This document shows, piece by piece, positions 21,901 to 36,900 of a DNA stretch of 64,000 nucleotides; positions within the stretch are counted from its first letter, which is position 1; each line of letters begins with the position of its first letter. Origin of the DNA: Limnomonas spitsbergensis. Lineage: Eukaryota; Chlorophyta; Chlorophyceae; Chlamydomonadales. Below the pieces are notes generated by a model, which did not search any database, was not told the origin of the DNA, and saw only the letters and a list, made by a program, of their open reading frames with translations. The stretch covers positions 124,001-188,000 of the forward strand of contig JAYJMM010000123.1 of assembly GCA_037349105.1 (NCBI GenBank), written 5' to 3'. The translations under genes and the position numbers were made by a program.

Positions 21901-24900
21901 GGCCCGCAGAGATGAGGTGGGAGGTGTGCATATACTGCGGGGCTGCTTTGAAGCAAATGCGGCGCAGCTCTGGAGCTGCTCTGGCGCCACTTTCATTGAC
22001 CAGCGCCCTCCGCAGAATACCCTGCTGCTTTCAACCTGACCACCGCTGCTGCTCAGCATCAGTTTCCTCCATGGGGCGTGTTCCGCACCGGCGACCGGCA
22101 GCGGCGGCTGAACGCACTGCTCTAGTGGGCTGTCATCTCGCCCTGCTGCCTCCCGGCCAGCAATCGCCAAGACCTGAGCACTCTGTGGCAGTTCCTTGGT
22201 CGTAGCGTCGGACGCTGCTGTGGCTGGCGTGGCGTGGCTGCTTGATAAAGAACAATTGACTTCCTTGTAAGGCCCTCTCACGCCTGCCTGTGTGCTTGCA
22301 CCTGCTGCTGCTGATGATGATGATATGTTCAGCTGTGACAGAGAGACATCCATCTCTGCCTTCATCTCTGCCATGATTAAGGGGGCTCCTTGCCTCAGAA
22401 GGTTTATAAGGGGCATAACATTCATACCTGCAGAATAACAATGCAGCGTGTTAGGGACCGGTGCAGAAGTGGTGGCTACAATATAATATAGTTAGGCAAC
22501 GTTAATGGAGGAGGGGGTAAAGTAGCGAGGGGGCTATAAAGTAGGATCATTGTGGGTCGGTTCAAGCCTTAACGCAGTTGCCGGCTCAAGCTACCTAAAT
22601 TTCATGACAGCCATAGGGTGCATGGTTTAGGGTTTTGGACCTAGGTTTAGGGTAAAGGGTTCATGACAGCCAGCCTCCCCGTTGTTTATTGTATTACCTC
22701 CATCTCGATACAGCTCTGTCCGATCCGGCTCCAGCTGCTTAGCTTTCATAACGGTCAGCCACCCAGCAATGGTCTTGTCCTCAAGGGCAGGGATGTTCGA
22801 CATGGAGTCAAGAAACCGCCCGCCTGACCTGTATATACAATAACGAATAGATACAGACATCAGTAATCAACATAACAACCGTAAATTCATGAATAAATGA
22901 GACAACATTTTTTTATTTAATTATGACCTGGAATTTAGATTAAGCTTATCGATTGATCCATGGCACTGGCAGTGATTGTTTCCTTGACACGAGCAGGCAG
23001 TGGCAGTGGCAGAGGATTAAACATGAGAGTGTTGCAAGAGAGTGAGGCAGATGTTGTTTTTAGTTGTTCAAGGTTGTCTCCCATCTCCCCGGTAGCACAT
23101 GATAGAGCAACACTACATCATGATATCGTTGGATCTGAGCTTCTAGACAAAGGTGCAAGGTTCCAGCCCCTCCACGCGCACATGAGTGGACCCAGCCGGT
23201 TCCGTGGTGCAAGGTTGAAAACCGCATGCACAATCAGAGCGCGCACCTTCGTGAGAAAAGCGCCCACAGTCTAGCCCACATTCGCACCAGTACATCATGC
23301 CTTACCGCCTGCAAATATGTAAGGACATGGGAAAGGAAAGATCAGGTGGTGGTAGGGGAGGGGAAGGATCAGGAGGTGGTAGTAGACAAGGAGGATCAGG
23401 TGGTGGTAGGGGAGGGGAAGGATCAGGAGGTGGTAGGGGAGGGGGGGGGGATCAGGTGGTGGTAGGGGAGGGGAAGGATCAGGTGGTGGTAGGGGAGTGG
23501 AAGGATCAGGTGGTGGTAGGGGAGGGGAAGGATCAGGTGGCGGTAGGAGAGGGGAAGGATCATGTGGTGGTAGGGGAAGGGGAATTATCAGGTGGTGGTA
23601 GGGGAGGGGAAGGATCAGTTGGTGGTAGGGGAGGGGGGGGGATCATGTGGTGGTAGGGGAGGCGAAGGATCAGGTGGTGGTTGGGGGAGGGGGGGGTCAG
23701 GTGGTGGTAGGGGAGGGGGGGGATTAGGTGGTGGTAGGGGAGGGGGGGGGGATCAGGTGGTGGTAGGGGATGGGAAGGATCAGGTGGTGGTAGGGGAGGG
23801 GAAGGATCACAGGGGCATCTAATAGCATCTTTGCCAGTTTTATATTATGCCTAATTTAAATCTGTGCCAGTGTCTTCAACCCAGCCTCCCAAGTTGTGCT
23901 GCAGGAGTGAAACAATGCCTTTGATGCATTCCGGGATGGCTTGTTTGACAGGCTTCTTCCAGGAAACCTGTCCATGCTTTCTCCGACCTGATCCCCTGGG
24001 GGCTATTCCTCAAGACCCTGCCAATCAGGGGGCCACCCACCTCGATTGGATGAGGTAGGAGGGAGCGGAGGCGCGAGCAAACTAGGAGTATGACGCACAC
24101 TGCCACGAAGCATGCACCGAGGTACAGAAGGGCGAGGAAGGCTATAGACAAGGAGACGGGCGTCCTTATCGCGAACAGGATGCCGACGGACTGCGCAGGT
24201 CGTGGGAGAAAGGTTGGAGGTGTGTATCCAGAGGTGTGGAAATAGCATCCTAGGAGCATCATGTTAGCTTCTTATCGTTGCCAAAGTTGTTTCCAAGCAG
24301 TGCATACCTCGGCCGCTGTGATGACCGATACTTGGAGGAACAAGAGCTCCGCATAGGGGAACACCAGGAATCCGGGCAGCGGCTTGTCCCTCAGCGAACT
24401 CTTCGATGACCAAAGCCATAACCCAAACCGGTGGAGTATCAACAGGAGGACGGCCGCCACGGCCATGAGGATCAGCTTCTGGAAGCTGATCAGAAGCTCC
24501 TGAAGCACCTGGAAGGAATGGATGAGGTTCAGGAGGGTAAGCGAGGTCGGAGTAACAAATGGCTGTCACCCGTGCGGGGCATGCATGGGCCATTTTAACA
24601 TATCGGCATTCACCTTTCACTCTCCTCAAACATATTTTGGAGGGAGAGCACAGACTTCCTGTGTGCAATTGATTCAGTACAATCCAGCAGGTACACGTGA
24701 AACAGGGAAGGGAACAATAATAGTGCATAGTAGTAATGATGGTGCACATGCTCAGCGTTCTCTCGTCGTGATTTAGCTACATATGAGCTAAAATCCAGCC
24801 ACAGGCAGGAGTCCTCAGGTTTGGCAAGACTTGCTGCTTAGGGCCGCCGGCCATAGCTGGGGCCGTTGCAGATTAAAACCCAATCGGCCCTGTAAGCCTC

Positions 24901-27900
24901 ACCTAGCAGCTTCTGACTAGCTATCAAGCGATGGCTGATTGAGGTAGACGCGTGTGCACTTAATCAGCCCTCACTTGATAGCTAGTCAGAAGCTGCTAGG
25001 TGAGGCTTACAATCCCTGTGGTAGCCACCCAGCGGCCGGCCCAATAAAGCTGCAGTGTAGCTGTATTGCAACCAAATCATCCACGCTCCTACAAAGGCAG
25101 GCCAGCGCCGTCATCACAGGAGGAATGAGCGATCATCACATGAATACAAGCCACAGCCAGGTCATGCATAAATACCGATGCGGTAGTCTATGGTATTCAA
25201 GTAAATACCGTTCAATAAATCTATCAAGCCACAGCTTAAATCCAGGCCCTCAAATCTGGATATTTCCAGTCTCCCAGTACTACCTTATCGCTGCAGACAG
25301 GTGGTGGTGGCTTCGGGGGAAGCGGTGGCGGCGGAAAAGGGGGAGGCGTGGGCAGGGATGGAGGGGAAGGCGGCCTAGGCGGACCTGGAGGCCGCGATGG
25401 CCCAGGCGGCCGTGGGGGGCGCGGTGGAAACTGCGGGAAAGCGGGCCGCAGCTGCCCGCCTGCAAGCCCGGGCGCCCGCAGGGGCATCGGTGGCAGGACG
25501 GGCATTGGTGGCGGAATGCTTGGAGCAGCAGGGGTGCTGCTGACGCTGCCAAGTGCTGCGTTTGAGCCTTTCCGGGGACGATCGAGCGTGTCATCGGGGC
25601 CAGGCGCCGGCGAGTTGCAGCACTCGCTACCTTGTCCGAGGATGGGGAGGTTGAAGTTGACCCAGCTGAGGGAACAACCTATAGACCTGCGCTTTGTAGA
25701 AGGGCTCGGCATTACGGGTTGAAAGATGAAGCTGGGAGACTAACAAAAGGACCTGCAAGCAAGACCAGATTGTGCAGTAGAGGGTTTAGCCAGCTGAGGA
25801 GGCAGCCTTGTGACCTGCACAAGGTTCCTCCGGTACTCTAGTGTCGTACAGTCAGACGGTATGGGATAAGCGCGGTGGTGGTAAGGACACGGGAAATTTC
25901 CTGGTGCTTGGGTTGGGCAGCCATCCAGGTGCACGCAAGACCAGGGCTCAGGGTTCATGATCTAGGGTTCAGGTTCCAGTGCTTAATGTTTAAAGCTGTT
26001 CAGGCTGAGGGAAATGCGTCCACAACAAATTTCCAGCAAAGCTCGATTAAGTTTACACTTTGCGTCCTTTGGGGGGCGTTAGAGGCGCCATCAGAGGGGG
26101 CGCTAGGCAGTGCTACGCGAATGAGGACCCAACATGCACCATGTTTACTACAGCTCAAGCCATCAGAGCATGGTGCCATCTGCCCTGAATCATGGGCTTT
26201 CCACGGTATATGCGTCATGGTTGTATCTTCAAGGGGTGCAGTTGCTCCCAGATACAGGGCTTGCTGCACTAGGTACCCTATCCAAGGGCTGAGAGGCAGC
26301 CCTGCACTAGGTACCCTATCCAAGGGCTGAGAGGCAGCCCTGCACTAGGTACCCTATCCAAGGGCTGGGAGGCAGCCCTGCACTAGGTACCCTATCCAAG
26401 GGCTGAGAGGCAGCCCTGCACTACGTACCCTAGCCAAGGGCTGGGAGGCAGCCCTGCACTAGGTACCCTAGCCAAGGGCTGAGTGGCAGCCCTACACTAT
26501 GTGCCATATCCAAGGGCTGGGAGGCAGCCCTGCACTAGGTACCCTAGCCAAGGGCTGAGAGGCAACCCTGCACTAGGTACCCTAGCCAAGGGCTGAGAGG
26601 CAGCCCTGCACTAGGTACCCTATCCAAGGGCTGAGAGGCAGCCCTACACTAGGTACCCTATCCAAGGGCTGAGAGGCAGCCCTGCACTAGGTACCCTAGC
26701 CAAGGGCTGAGTGGCAGCCCTACACTATGTGCCATATCCAAGGGCTGGGAGGCAGCCCTGCACTAGGTACCCTAGCCAAGGGCTGAGAGGCAGCCCTGCA
26801 CTAGGTACCCTAGCCAAGGGCTGAGAGGCAGCCCTGCACTAGGTACCCTATCCAAGGGCTGAGAGGCAGCCCTACACTAGGTACCATATCCAGGGAGAGG
26901 CAGCCCTGCACTAGGTACCCTAGCCAAGGGCTGAGAGGCAACCATGCACTAGGTACCCTAGCCAAGGGCTGAGAGGCAGCCCTGCACTAGGTACCCTATC
27001 CAAGGGCTGAAAGGCAGCCCTGCACTAGGTACCATATCCAGGGAGAGGCAGCCCTGTTCTATGTACCCTAGCCAAGGGCTGAGAGGCAGCCCTGCACTAG
27101 GTACCCTAGGCAAGGGCTGAGAGGCAGCCCTGCACTAGGTACCCTATCCAAGGGCTGGGAGGCAGCCCTGCACTAGGTACCCTATACAAGGGCTGAGAGG
27201 CAGCCCTGCATTACGTACCCTATCCAAGGGCTGAGAGGTAGCCCTACACTAGGTACCCTAGCCAAGGGCTGAGAGGCAGCCATGCACTAGGTACTCTATC
27301 CAAGGGCTGAGAGGCAGCCCTGCACTAGGTACCATAGCCAGGGGCTGAGAGGCAGCCCTGCACTAGGTACCCTAGCCAAGGGCTGAGAGGCAGCCCTGCA
27401 CTAGGTACCCCATCCAAGGGCTGAGAGGCAACCCTGCACTAGGTACCCTATCCAAGGGCTGAGAGGCAACCCTGCACTAGGTACCCTAGCCAAGGGCTGA
27501 GAGGCAGCCCTGCACTAGGTACCCTAGCCAAGGGCTGAGAGGCAGCCCTGCACTAGGTACCCTAGCCAAGGGCTGAGAGGCAGCCCTGCACTAGGTACCT
27601 ATCCAAGGGCTGAGAGGCAGCCCTGCACTAGGTACCCTAGCCAAGGGCTGAGAGGCAGCCATGCACTAGGTACCCTAGCCAAGGGCTGAGAGGCAGCCCT
27701 ACACTATGTGCCATATCCAAGGGCTGGGAGGCAGCCCTGCACTATGTACCCTATCCAAGGGCTGGGAGGCAGCCCTGCACTATGTACCGTAGCCAAGGGC
27801 TGAGAGGCAGCCCTGCACTAGGTACCCTAGCCAAGGGCTGAGAGGCAGCCCTGCACTAGGTACCCTATCCAAGGGCTGAGAGGCAGCCCTGCACTAGGTA

Positions 27901-30900
27901 CCCTATCCAAGGGCTGAGAGGCAGCCCTGCACTAGGTACCCTAGCCAAGGGCTGAGAGGCAGCCCTGCACTAGGTACCCTATCCAAGGGCTGAGAGGCAG
28001 CCCTGCACTAGGTACCCTAGCCAAGGGCTGAGAGGCAGCCATGCACTAGGTACTCTATCCAAGGGCTGAGAGGCAGCCCTGCACTAGGTACCCTAGCCAA
28101 GGGCTGAGAGGCAGCCCTGCACTAGGTACCCTAGCCAAGGGCTGAGAGGCAGCCCTGCACTAGGTACCCTATCCAAGGGCTGAGAGGCAGCCCTGCACTA
28201 GGTACCATATCCAGGGAGAGGCAGCCCTGTTCTATGTACCCTAGCCAAGGGCTGAGAGGCAGCCCTGCACTAGGTACCCTAGGCAAGGGCTGAGAGGCAG
28301 CCCTGCAATAGGTACCCTATCCAAGGGCTGAGAGGCAGCCCTGCACTAGGTACCCTATACAAGGGCTGAGAGGCAGCCCTGCACTACGTACCCTATCCAA
28401 GGGCTGAGAGGTAGCCCTACACTAGGTGCCCTAGCCAAGGGCTGAGAGGCAGCCATGCACTAGGTACTCTATCCAAGGGCTGAGAGGCAGCCCTGCACTA
28501 GGTACCATAGCCAGGGGCTGAGAGGCAGCCCTGCACTAGGTACCCTAGCCAAGAGCTGAGAGGCAGCCCTGCACTAGGTACCCTATCCAAGGGCTGAGAG
28601 GCAACCCTGCACTAGGTACCCTATCCAAGGGCTGAGAGGCAGCCCTGCACTAGGTACCCTATCCAAGGGCTGGGAGGCAGCCCTGCACTAGGTTCCCTAT
28701 CCAAGGGCTGAGAGGCAGCCCTGCACTAGGTACCCTATCCAAAGGCTGGGAGGCAGCCCTGCACTAGGTACCCTAGCCAAGGGCTGAGAGGCAGCCCTAC
28801 ACTAGGTACCCTATCCAAGGGCTGAAAGGCAGCCCTGCACTAGGTTCCCTATCCAAAGGCTGAGAGGCAGCCCTGCACTAGGTACCCTATCCAAGGGCTG
28901 GGAGGCAGCCCTGCACTAGGTTCCCTATCCAAGGGCTGAGAGGCAGCCCTGCACTAGGTACCCTATCCAAGGGCTGGGAGGCAGCCCTGCACTAGGTACC
29001 CTATCCAAGGGCTGAGAGGCAGCCCTGCACTAGGTACCCTATCCAAAGGCTGGGAGGCAGCCCTACACTAGGTACCCTATCCAAGGGCTGAAAGGCAGCC
29101 ATGCACTAGGTTCCCTATCCAAAGGCTGAGAGGCAGCCCTGCACTAGGTACCCTATCCAAGGGCTGGGAGGCAGCCCTGCACTAGGTTCCCTATCCAAAG
29201 GCTGAGAGGCAGCCCGGCACTAGGTACCCTATCCAAGGGCTGGGAGGCAGCCCTGCACTAGGTACCCTATCCAAGGGCTGAGAGGCAGCCCTGCACTAGG
29301 TACCCTATCCAAGGGCTGAGAGGCAGCCCTGCACTAGGTACCCTATCCAAGGGCTGAGAGGCAGCCCTGCACTAGGTACCATATCCAAGGGCTGAGAGGC
29401 AGCCCTGCACTAGGTACCCTATCCAAAGGCTGAGAGGCAGCCCGGCACTAGGTACCCTATCAAAGGGCTGGGAGGCAGCCCTGCACTAGGTACCCTATCC
29501 AAGTGCTGGGAGGCAGCCCTGCAATAGGTACCCTATCCAAGGGCTGGGAGGCAGCCATGCACTAGGTACCCTAGCCAAGGGCTGGGAGGCAGCCCTGCAC
29601 TAGGTACCATATCCAAGGGCTGAGAGGCAGCCCTGCACTAGGTACCCTATCCAAGGGCTGAGAGGCAGCCCTGCACTAGGTACCCTATCCAAAGGCTGGG
29701 AGGCAGCCCTGCACTAGGTACCCTAGCCAAGGGCTGGGAGGCAGCCATGCACAAGGTACCCTATCCAAAGGCTGGGAGGCAGCCCTGCACTAGGTACCCT
29801 AGCCAAGGGCTGAGAGGCAGCCCTGCACTAGGTACCCTAGCCAAGGGCTGAGAGGCAGCCCTGCACTATGTACCCTAGCCAAGGGCTGAGAGGCAGCCAT
29901 GCACTAGGTACCCTATCCAAGGGCTGAGAGGCAGCCCTGCACTAGGTACCCTAGCCAAGGGCTGAGAGGCAGCCTTGCACTAGGTACCCTAGCCAAGGGC
30001 TGAGAGGCAGCCCTGCACTAGGTACCATATCCAAGGGCTGGGAGGCAGCCCTGCACTTGGTACCCTAGCCAAGGGCTGGGAGGCAGCTACAATATAGCTG
30101 GAAAATAAGCACTGCCTCCCCCCCCCCTGCACCGCTCCCACACTGTGGCCTGTGAGGTGGATGACCTCAGTTGGATCTCAACTGCATTGTAGATGATTTG
30201 AAGCTGCAACACGGCTGAAGAATCCATCCAAATGAAATCCACTCACTTGTACGCATGTGACACATTTGCGACAACTCCCGAGACAAGTGACAAGAATTGC
30301 ACGGAGGTAACCAGGGCGAGGGCTGCGCCTCCCAATGAGCTGCTGGAGCCCGCCTGGACTGCGGCTACTGCACCAGCCGTTGAGCCACCTGGGGGCATAA
30401 TAAGGGGGAGAGAAGGCAATACGAATATTGTTACATATTGGGGGGGGTGATAATTACTGGTTTGGGGGAAAAGCGAAGGGAGGGGAGAGAAAGCCAGGGG
30501 GAGAGGGAGGTACGGGTGTATTTAGGATGAAAGGAGAGGAAGGCCCGGCTAGGCCATTAGATTATATAGGTAGGTTGATGAAGCAATCACAAGAGGATTG
30601 ATGACACGTGGGAGGAGGGGTGCTCTCTAGTGCTAATTTTGGTGTGCACTAGGGCATCTTTGTCAGAAGGCCACCTCAGGGTCGATGAGGACCAAGTCAT
30701 GACCATCCTAGGGCTGTTGGCGTATGCAACTGGGATTGCTGAGCAAAGCCAGGCCGTTTGGTTGTACCTAAAATATAGCTGAAGGGTAGTTGCAAGGTAG
30801 CTGACGGGTAGCTGATGGGCAGCTGAAGGGTGGCTGATACTCCCTCAATCTTAACCTGGCATGCGCACCTGCGGATCCTGCAGCGCTGCCCGCCACGGCA

Positions 30901-33900
30901 GATGATACTGCAACGACCACCTGCATGGAGGAAACCATAAAATGTTATATGAATGTACGGTACGGTACCAGTACCGGTAGCTTGCATTCACAAGAGTGCC
31001 TACCCAGCAGGCTGGCGGCCAAGGAATACAACATTGTAAGCGCTGTAAATGTGCTTTGCCCTCCGTCATGATTAATACTAGTACAGACCCCGAGGGTGTT
31101 TGCGGCCTTGAAGAATAAATGGGCCTACCCATGCCATGTGATGTCTGCCATGTATAATGTGTGTCATGTGATCAGCATGGGGAGCAGCCACCCGGGGCGC
31201 AGCAATGGGACGCATGGGGACAACATCATCTCAACCCAAGCCGATGATAGAAAGAGAGAAAAATCATTTGGCCAGTCAAATTAAGATCGCCGTAATCAAC
31301 AGTGACTGCCCCCATCCGACCCATGCCCATGCCGAAGCCAGGCTGCTTATGCCGTACACCGGTCAATATGTGAACCTTGCTGGCCAAATGGTATCCGCCC
31401 TGTGGCCCGCCAATGTGCGGCACACCAATAAACGAGCTCCTTACCGAGGCGCTGACGATGGTGGATAAAGTTGAGGTGAAGGACACAATGAAGCTCACAC
31501 GGCTGCTGACATCTGAAAAAGAAGGGGGGAGGGCAGAGGGAAAGCAGGGGTGGGGAGGTAAGAAGGGAATGTAGGGGTACCGGAAACAGATACAACTGGG
31601 CAAACGGGTATCCATAGCTGGAAATCCATTGACAATATCGTAGGGGGACAAGTTGGAGCTGGAGGACAAAGGCACAGTCGTGGCCTCAACCCATGCCAGG
31701 TTTCCTCAAATGCCACTTCTCCTTGCGCGAGGCAGACTTCTGCTTGTCTATACAGCAAAACCCCACATGTGAATCAGTTCAGAATGAGGGCGCTGGGCTC
31801 GGCATCAGCACATTGAACATTTTTTTGATCCTAACAACCCTGTGAGGCCCAGGCCTCTTTTATTTTAACCACTACAGGTATAAATGCTCTAAGGGAGAGG
31901 GCAAATTCGTTCAGGGGGATGTCGACTCGACTGATGCTGCTCGATTAGTACCTTGAATGCTTAACCCCAACCCTCTTCATTCCCCGGTTGAGGCTAGGGA
32001 GCGCACATTTGAACTGGGCACACGCAGCATTCATTGTTTCATCCATACGACACTTGCTCTGCATTTATGTTACACCTAGCATCAAGGGCCATGCCGCCCT
32101 TAGGATAGTTTCATTACCGAGTTGTAATGCTGTATCCATACTCGCACCTGGTATGAAGCCGTTCAGGGTGAGGGCGCGCATCCCTGAGGCGTCGCTTATG
32201 AGTAGGCTGCTGTCCAGGGGGTGGAACCTGGGGGCGGGTAAAGGGGGTAAAAGGCAGGGGGAGTGGCGAGGTCATTCTGACTGCAGCATGAAGCGCAAAT
32301 CACACACTCTTAAACCTGAGCCCTAAAGCGTGAAACATTCACTCCGCATGCAGTCACGCTAACGTTGGTTGCCAAGGTGGTTCGGTCGGACATAACCCTA
32401 AATCACAAATCCTGTACGCTGAACCCTGAACTCCCCAGGCACTCATTCAGTCCCCATGGACGGTGTAGTCCTCGAGACAGGGTGGGACCAGGCGAGTGAC
32501 GTATCATCCCCACGTACTCCAATCCACGAGGAACGTTTAATCCGGAATGAACCCTTAAGCCTAAACCCTTAACCCGTAAACCCTGAATGCATGCACTAGT
32601 TGTGAATACCACTCACTCCAATCCCCAAGGTTGGTTCACTCTTGACTTCATCCTTAACCCTAAACCTTAAACCCTATACACCTTAGACACTCACACCAAG
32701 CCCCAAGGGTGGTTCAGTCCTGATGTCCGTGCAGGGCCCACGCTGGTAATTCCTTGGCCACTTCCTGCCACATATGTGAGGTTGCCCATGTCGGCTGAAA
32801 GCAGCTTGACCTAGCCAGCAATACACAAAGGGGCAAATTGGTCAGGTTTTGAGTAGGAAGCTTTGATTCGTTAGTGGCAACTGACTGGTGAGGAGCATGC
32901 ACGGTCATGACTGCCGGGCAGATCAGTGCAACGCTTAGGGCTTGGGATTGAATTTGTAGGCAGACAACAAATGCAAAAAGCTGTTTACTCTACCGTAGAT
33001 TTGATATGCCTTCCCTCGGTTTTACAAAAACTATATAGCTTTGTGCTGCCGTTCGGGTCAATTATGTCCTAAGGGTTACTTGTTTAGGATTTGATTGTTA
33101 ATCCGTTCCCTTGGCACCAAAATTCGCTGTTGTTTAGAACCAAAAGCCTCACTGCAACTGTATGTGAGAAAATGCAACGAGTTTAACAAACACAGTCAAC
33201 ATAAACACAGTCTCTGAAGACGAGTGTCCCTCGGCCTGATGTGGGAACAATATGCAACACTCCCACTTTTACCCCTGTGATTGAAGTACCATCACTGCCA
33301 ACATCATGCAGTTCGATACTTGCACTTCACAGAAAAGTATCCCCAGAGGAAAAACTTTGATCACCCCTTGACAGGGCAAAGCTTGCAGCCTTTGCTACGG
33401 CATGCAGATGGGGATGTCGCGACCTTGGGATGTCCAACCCGGCCATGCCCCCTCATGCCCTCCTTCCTCTTGGCTTCACCCCTCCTCAGACCTTCCTCCT
33501 GAATGGTTCAGGCAGGTGCTGGGGCAGTGCAGGCCTTGAGTCCCTTGGAGGGGAGCAGCTTGTTCTCACCAGGCACCTCCCCCTGCCCGATCTCCTCTCG
33601 ACGTCTCCACCCCACCCCCCACTCTTCCTCGCCAGGCCTCTCATCCTGCCTCTACCTGCACCGCTCCTTTGATATCATCTCCCTGGATCACTAGTGAATC
33701 ACACGCCATATACTGCAGCTTGACAGCTCCAACACCACTCTACCGCACGGAAGATGAACAAAGCCATATGAGGATGACCGAGCCAGTTATGACGCCTACC
33801 CTGTGCTGTTGAAAGTTGACATGCCAGCAAGGTGACGTGGAGCCTATTTAAAACGGGCCCTTAAAAACAGGTATTGAACCAGTGCATTTAAACAGGAGGA

Positions 33901-36900
33901 ACCGGTTGTACCAGACGACAACGGCATGAACGCAACAGGAGCCCTAAGGCAAGGCACACTATTTTTTCTCTGATTCGAATTTAAACATCGCCACCCCTCA
34001 ACCCAGATAATGATGATTTGATTATCCCTCGGACTTCAACCTCACAGCATCCTCACCACCAAACAACGTTAATTTTGAGGGAATGCTTTCTGAATATATG
34101 GTAAATACGCTCTACCCCCACTCACGCTATTCTCAAGGTATTACGTGTTTTCATGATTTAATTACTGAAAGACATTTAGTAGTAGCAAATTTATAGATAT
34201 CGGAATAGTACCGCACAGATAAATGTAAATATCAACTGCAGATTCTATGCTGCCCCAAAACCCTAATACATTGATATTGCATGTGAAGTTTACTGAGCCA
34301 AATCGTAATCATTTATTTACAGATTCAGTACTCACGCTGTTGTCCAAATAGTCGGCAATGAATAGCCCCAAACTGGACGACCAGGCCAGGCCCCTTGGTG
34401 AGATCAGGGGGGTGGAGCTGCGGATGCTGGATGAAGCGCCTGTCAGGATTTGAAATTTGAGTTAACCAATTTTAAAACAAGGCAAACACAGGATTTGTAA
34501 TTGTATATGGAAGCTGATCTGTCAGCACTGATTTCAAGGACTATCACAAATGCAACTTGTCATTCCAGCATGGCAGGTGGGTGCAAGCAGGGACAAACCA
34601 ACTAGACTAGGCTAAATGAGGAAGGGTTGGGCATAAGAATGAACACACGTGAATGATTTGGGGGTTCACAAAGTGGGGAGGCTCAATTGCCAACCTAAAT
34701 CCTCCCCCAAAGGACTACAAGGACTAAAGGGAAGGACAGAACCTCAGAGAGTAAAAACTTCCCCTCCAACTTCCGCATATCGAAGTATTCTTACCGTAAA
34801 CCGTCTTTGACTCCGCGCACAAATTAAATAATTATAGGGGTGCGCGGACATGGTGCGCGATAATATTAATTCAAAAAAGTCCGCTGCGCGGAGCGTCAGT
34901 CAGGTGCCCAAAAAACTATTTTGGGGGTGCGCGGTATGGATTAAAAACATCACTTTTTACAAAAATCGTGCGCTAGCGCGCGACTGTTTGATTCGACATC
35001 CGTTTAGTCATCCTTGTCAAGTCTGCTCAAATAGCCATGCACAGCAACACTACTGATGACTCAGATGAGCACAACCGGTACTCATAGGTAGCATTACTGA
35101 GAGCGATAAATGAACATTGACAGGATTTGAACCGCAGACCTCAGGATAGACTGCGAAACTGCGTTGTACCACAGAGCCCCCCACGTTTATATATCCACAC
35201 GTTTCCTGAGGCCAGAAACCGGCGGGGGAGGAGGGTGACGATTACGGTATCGTTGCTAGCAGGCGGGTGCTAGCATCAAACGAAGTTTTAACTGAGCTTT
35301 CCGGTACAGGCTGAAAGTGCTGCGCGGACTAAAATTTAAATTATTTCAGTGATGCGCGATGTGCAATTAAATTCTGTGCAGCGCGGCGTTAAATTAAATT
35401 AAAATTTCGTCGCTGCGCGAACTAAAATTAAATTCTTTTTGGGGTGCGCGGACTAATTAAATAATTATTTTTTTCGGGGTGCGCGGAGTCTTAGGCGTTT
35501 TACGGTACTTTTGAAGAAGGAGAAGAAGATCTGGATGGCAGGGCGGGAGTGTCCACACCTTTGAATACTGTGGCAGATCCTTGATATGCCTGTTCCTTGC
35601 TCTAAAGCATTTCACGGCTAGCTGTCAGCTGGGACAGGTAAGCGTTGCGGCCCCTCCTTGTCTAGTCCCATTTTTGCAGGAGGGCAACCTGGGCAAGCAT
35701 CCCTTCACAGCTGGATGTTGCATGGATCGTGGGCATTGTGGCCTGCTCCTTATTTACTCTTTGATTGCGAGGAGGGTTCCTTGAAAAAATCCCATTTCGA
35801 ACAGATGTTGGCAGCGTCACTTGGGCATTGCGCGGCCTCGTCCTCGCAAAATCTGTGATGCGGGTGCCCCTCATCGGCATGGTGACATGATGCCCTAACA
35901 GTGACCATCACAATCACCTGTGACAAGTGAGATCTCACATGCTTGCTTGCTATCAGCTTAATGTTAACTTCGTGTGTACCAGGTCCTGTATCCCCACACC
36001 ACAATGTAGCTGAATTGTGGCTGAATTGTAGCTGAATGACCCTTCAAATTGCATGTAAATCAGGTGCCAACGGCGCTCTTTAATTATGCCATCGTATGAT
36101 GCACTTGAGTAAGATTCACAAACAAGATATCTTCCCTGCTGATCTTGCTGATCTGGTAGTAAGTCATGAAGCCCAGCCTATGCTGCGAGGAACAGCGGCA
36201 CATTTGGCCGATATCGTGATCAAGGCGGGCAGGATTGCTGTCGGGGCAGCTGCTGGTACAGGCCTCACACCTCTCATCTGCCCGCCATTAATGTGACAAA
36301 GGCTGCTAGAGCTGAGGAGGAGATGCTCTGACAAATCAGGTGGTTAGCCGAGTATACAATTTGATGCCATAAGTTCCACATTATTTTCCATCTTTGCAGC
36401 ACATCCTTCATAAGGACGCTGTCCACAAATGCCTGATGTCTCCCTGTTTTCGGTGCGTATCGGAATATGTAGAATAGTTCTTTAGCAGCCCACATACACA
36501 GTTGCCATATTGAGCAATTGGGGAACATTATGTTTGTCTCTTTTCTGGCTTTCTGTGGGCGTCAGATCCACGGGGCCATGGGGGATGCAAGGGTCCGGCA
36601 AGAAGTGTAGGCCTGGCTGATCCAGTATTGTATTTTGTCACTATTTGAAGCAAAATCTACGGGAACACATCACATTTCCCTTCTTGGGGACCCCATGGGC
36701 TAAAATCTCTTGACATCTGATATACTTTCACCATTTCAAGCAGGCGTTATCGCAGCCGGGCTACCTCAAGGGCAAATTAATAAATGTTCAAGTGTAGGCA
36801 ATCGTAGGTATATCTTACGGGACAGCGTAACTTGACTTGTGGGGAAACATAAGGTATCAAGCTATGCCCACACAGATTTACCCAGGGAAAGGAGGCATTT

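Noticed and set aside
24041..24262. Longer open frame continuing past 24041 to 23876
   Set aside because: A GAG|GTGGGT donor at 24041 ends the hydrophobic exon in phase 0; the extension has no family-like character.
26238..30088. CRISPR-like array
   Set aside because: Units are directly abutting with no unique spacers, in a eukaryotic intron. This is a satellite.
36096..36296. Plus-strand frame [14 protein letters not shown] ... in an NHL intron
   Set aside because: It is protein-like in composition but has no start context or splice partners and runs against the host gene.
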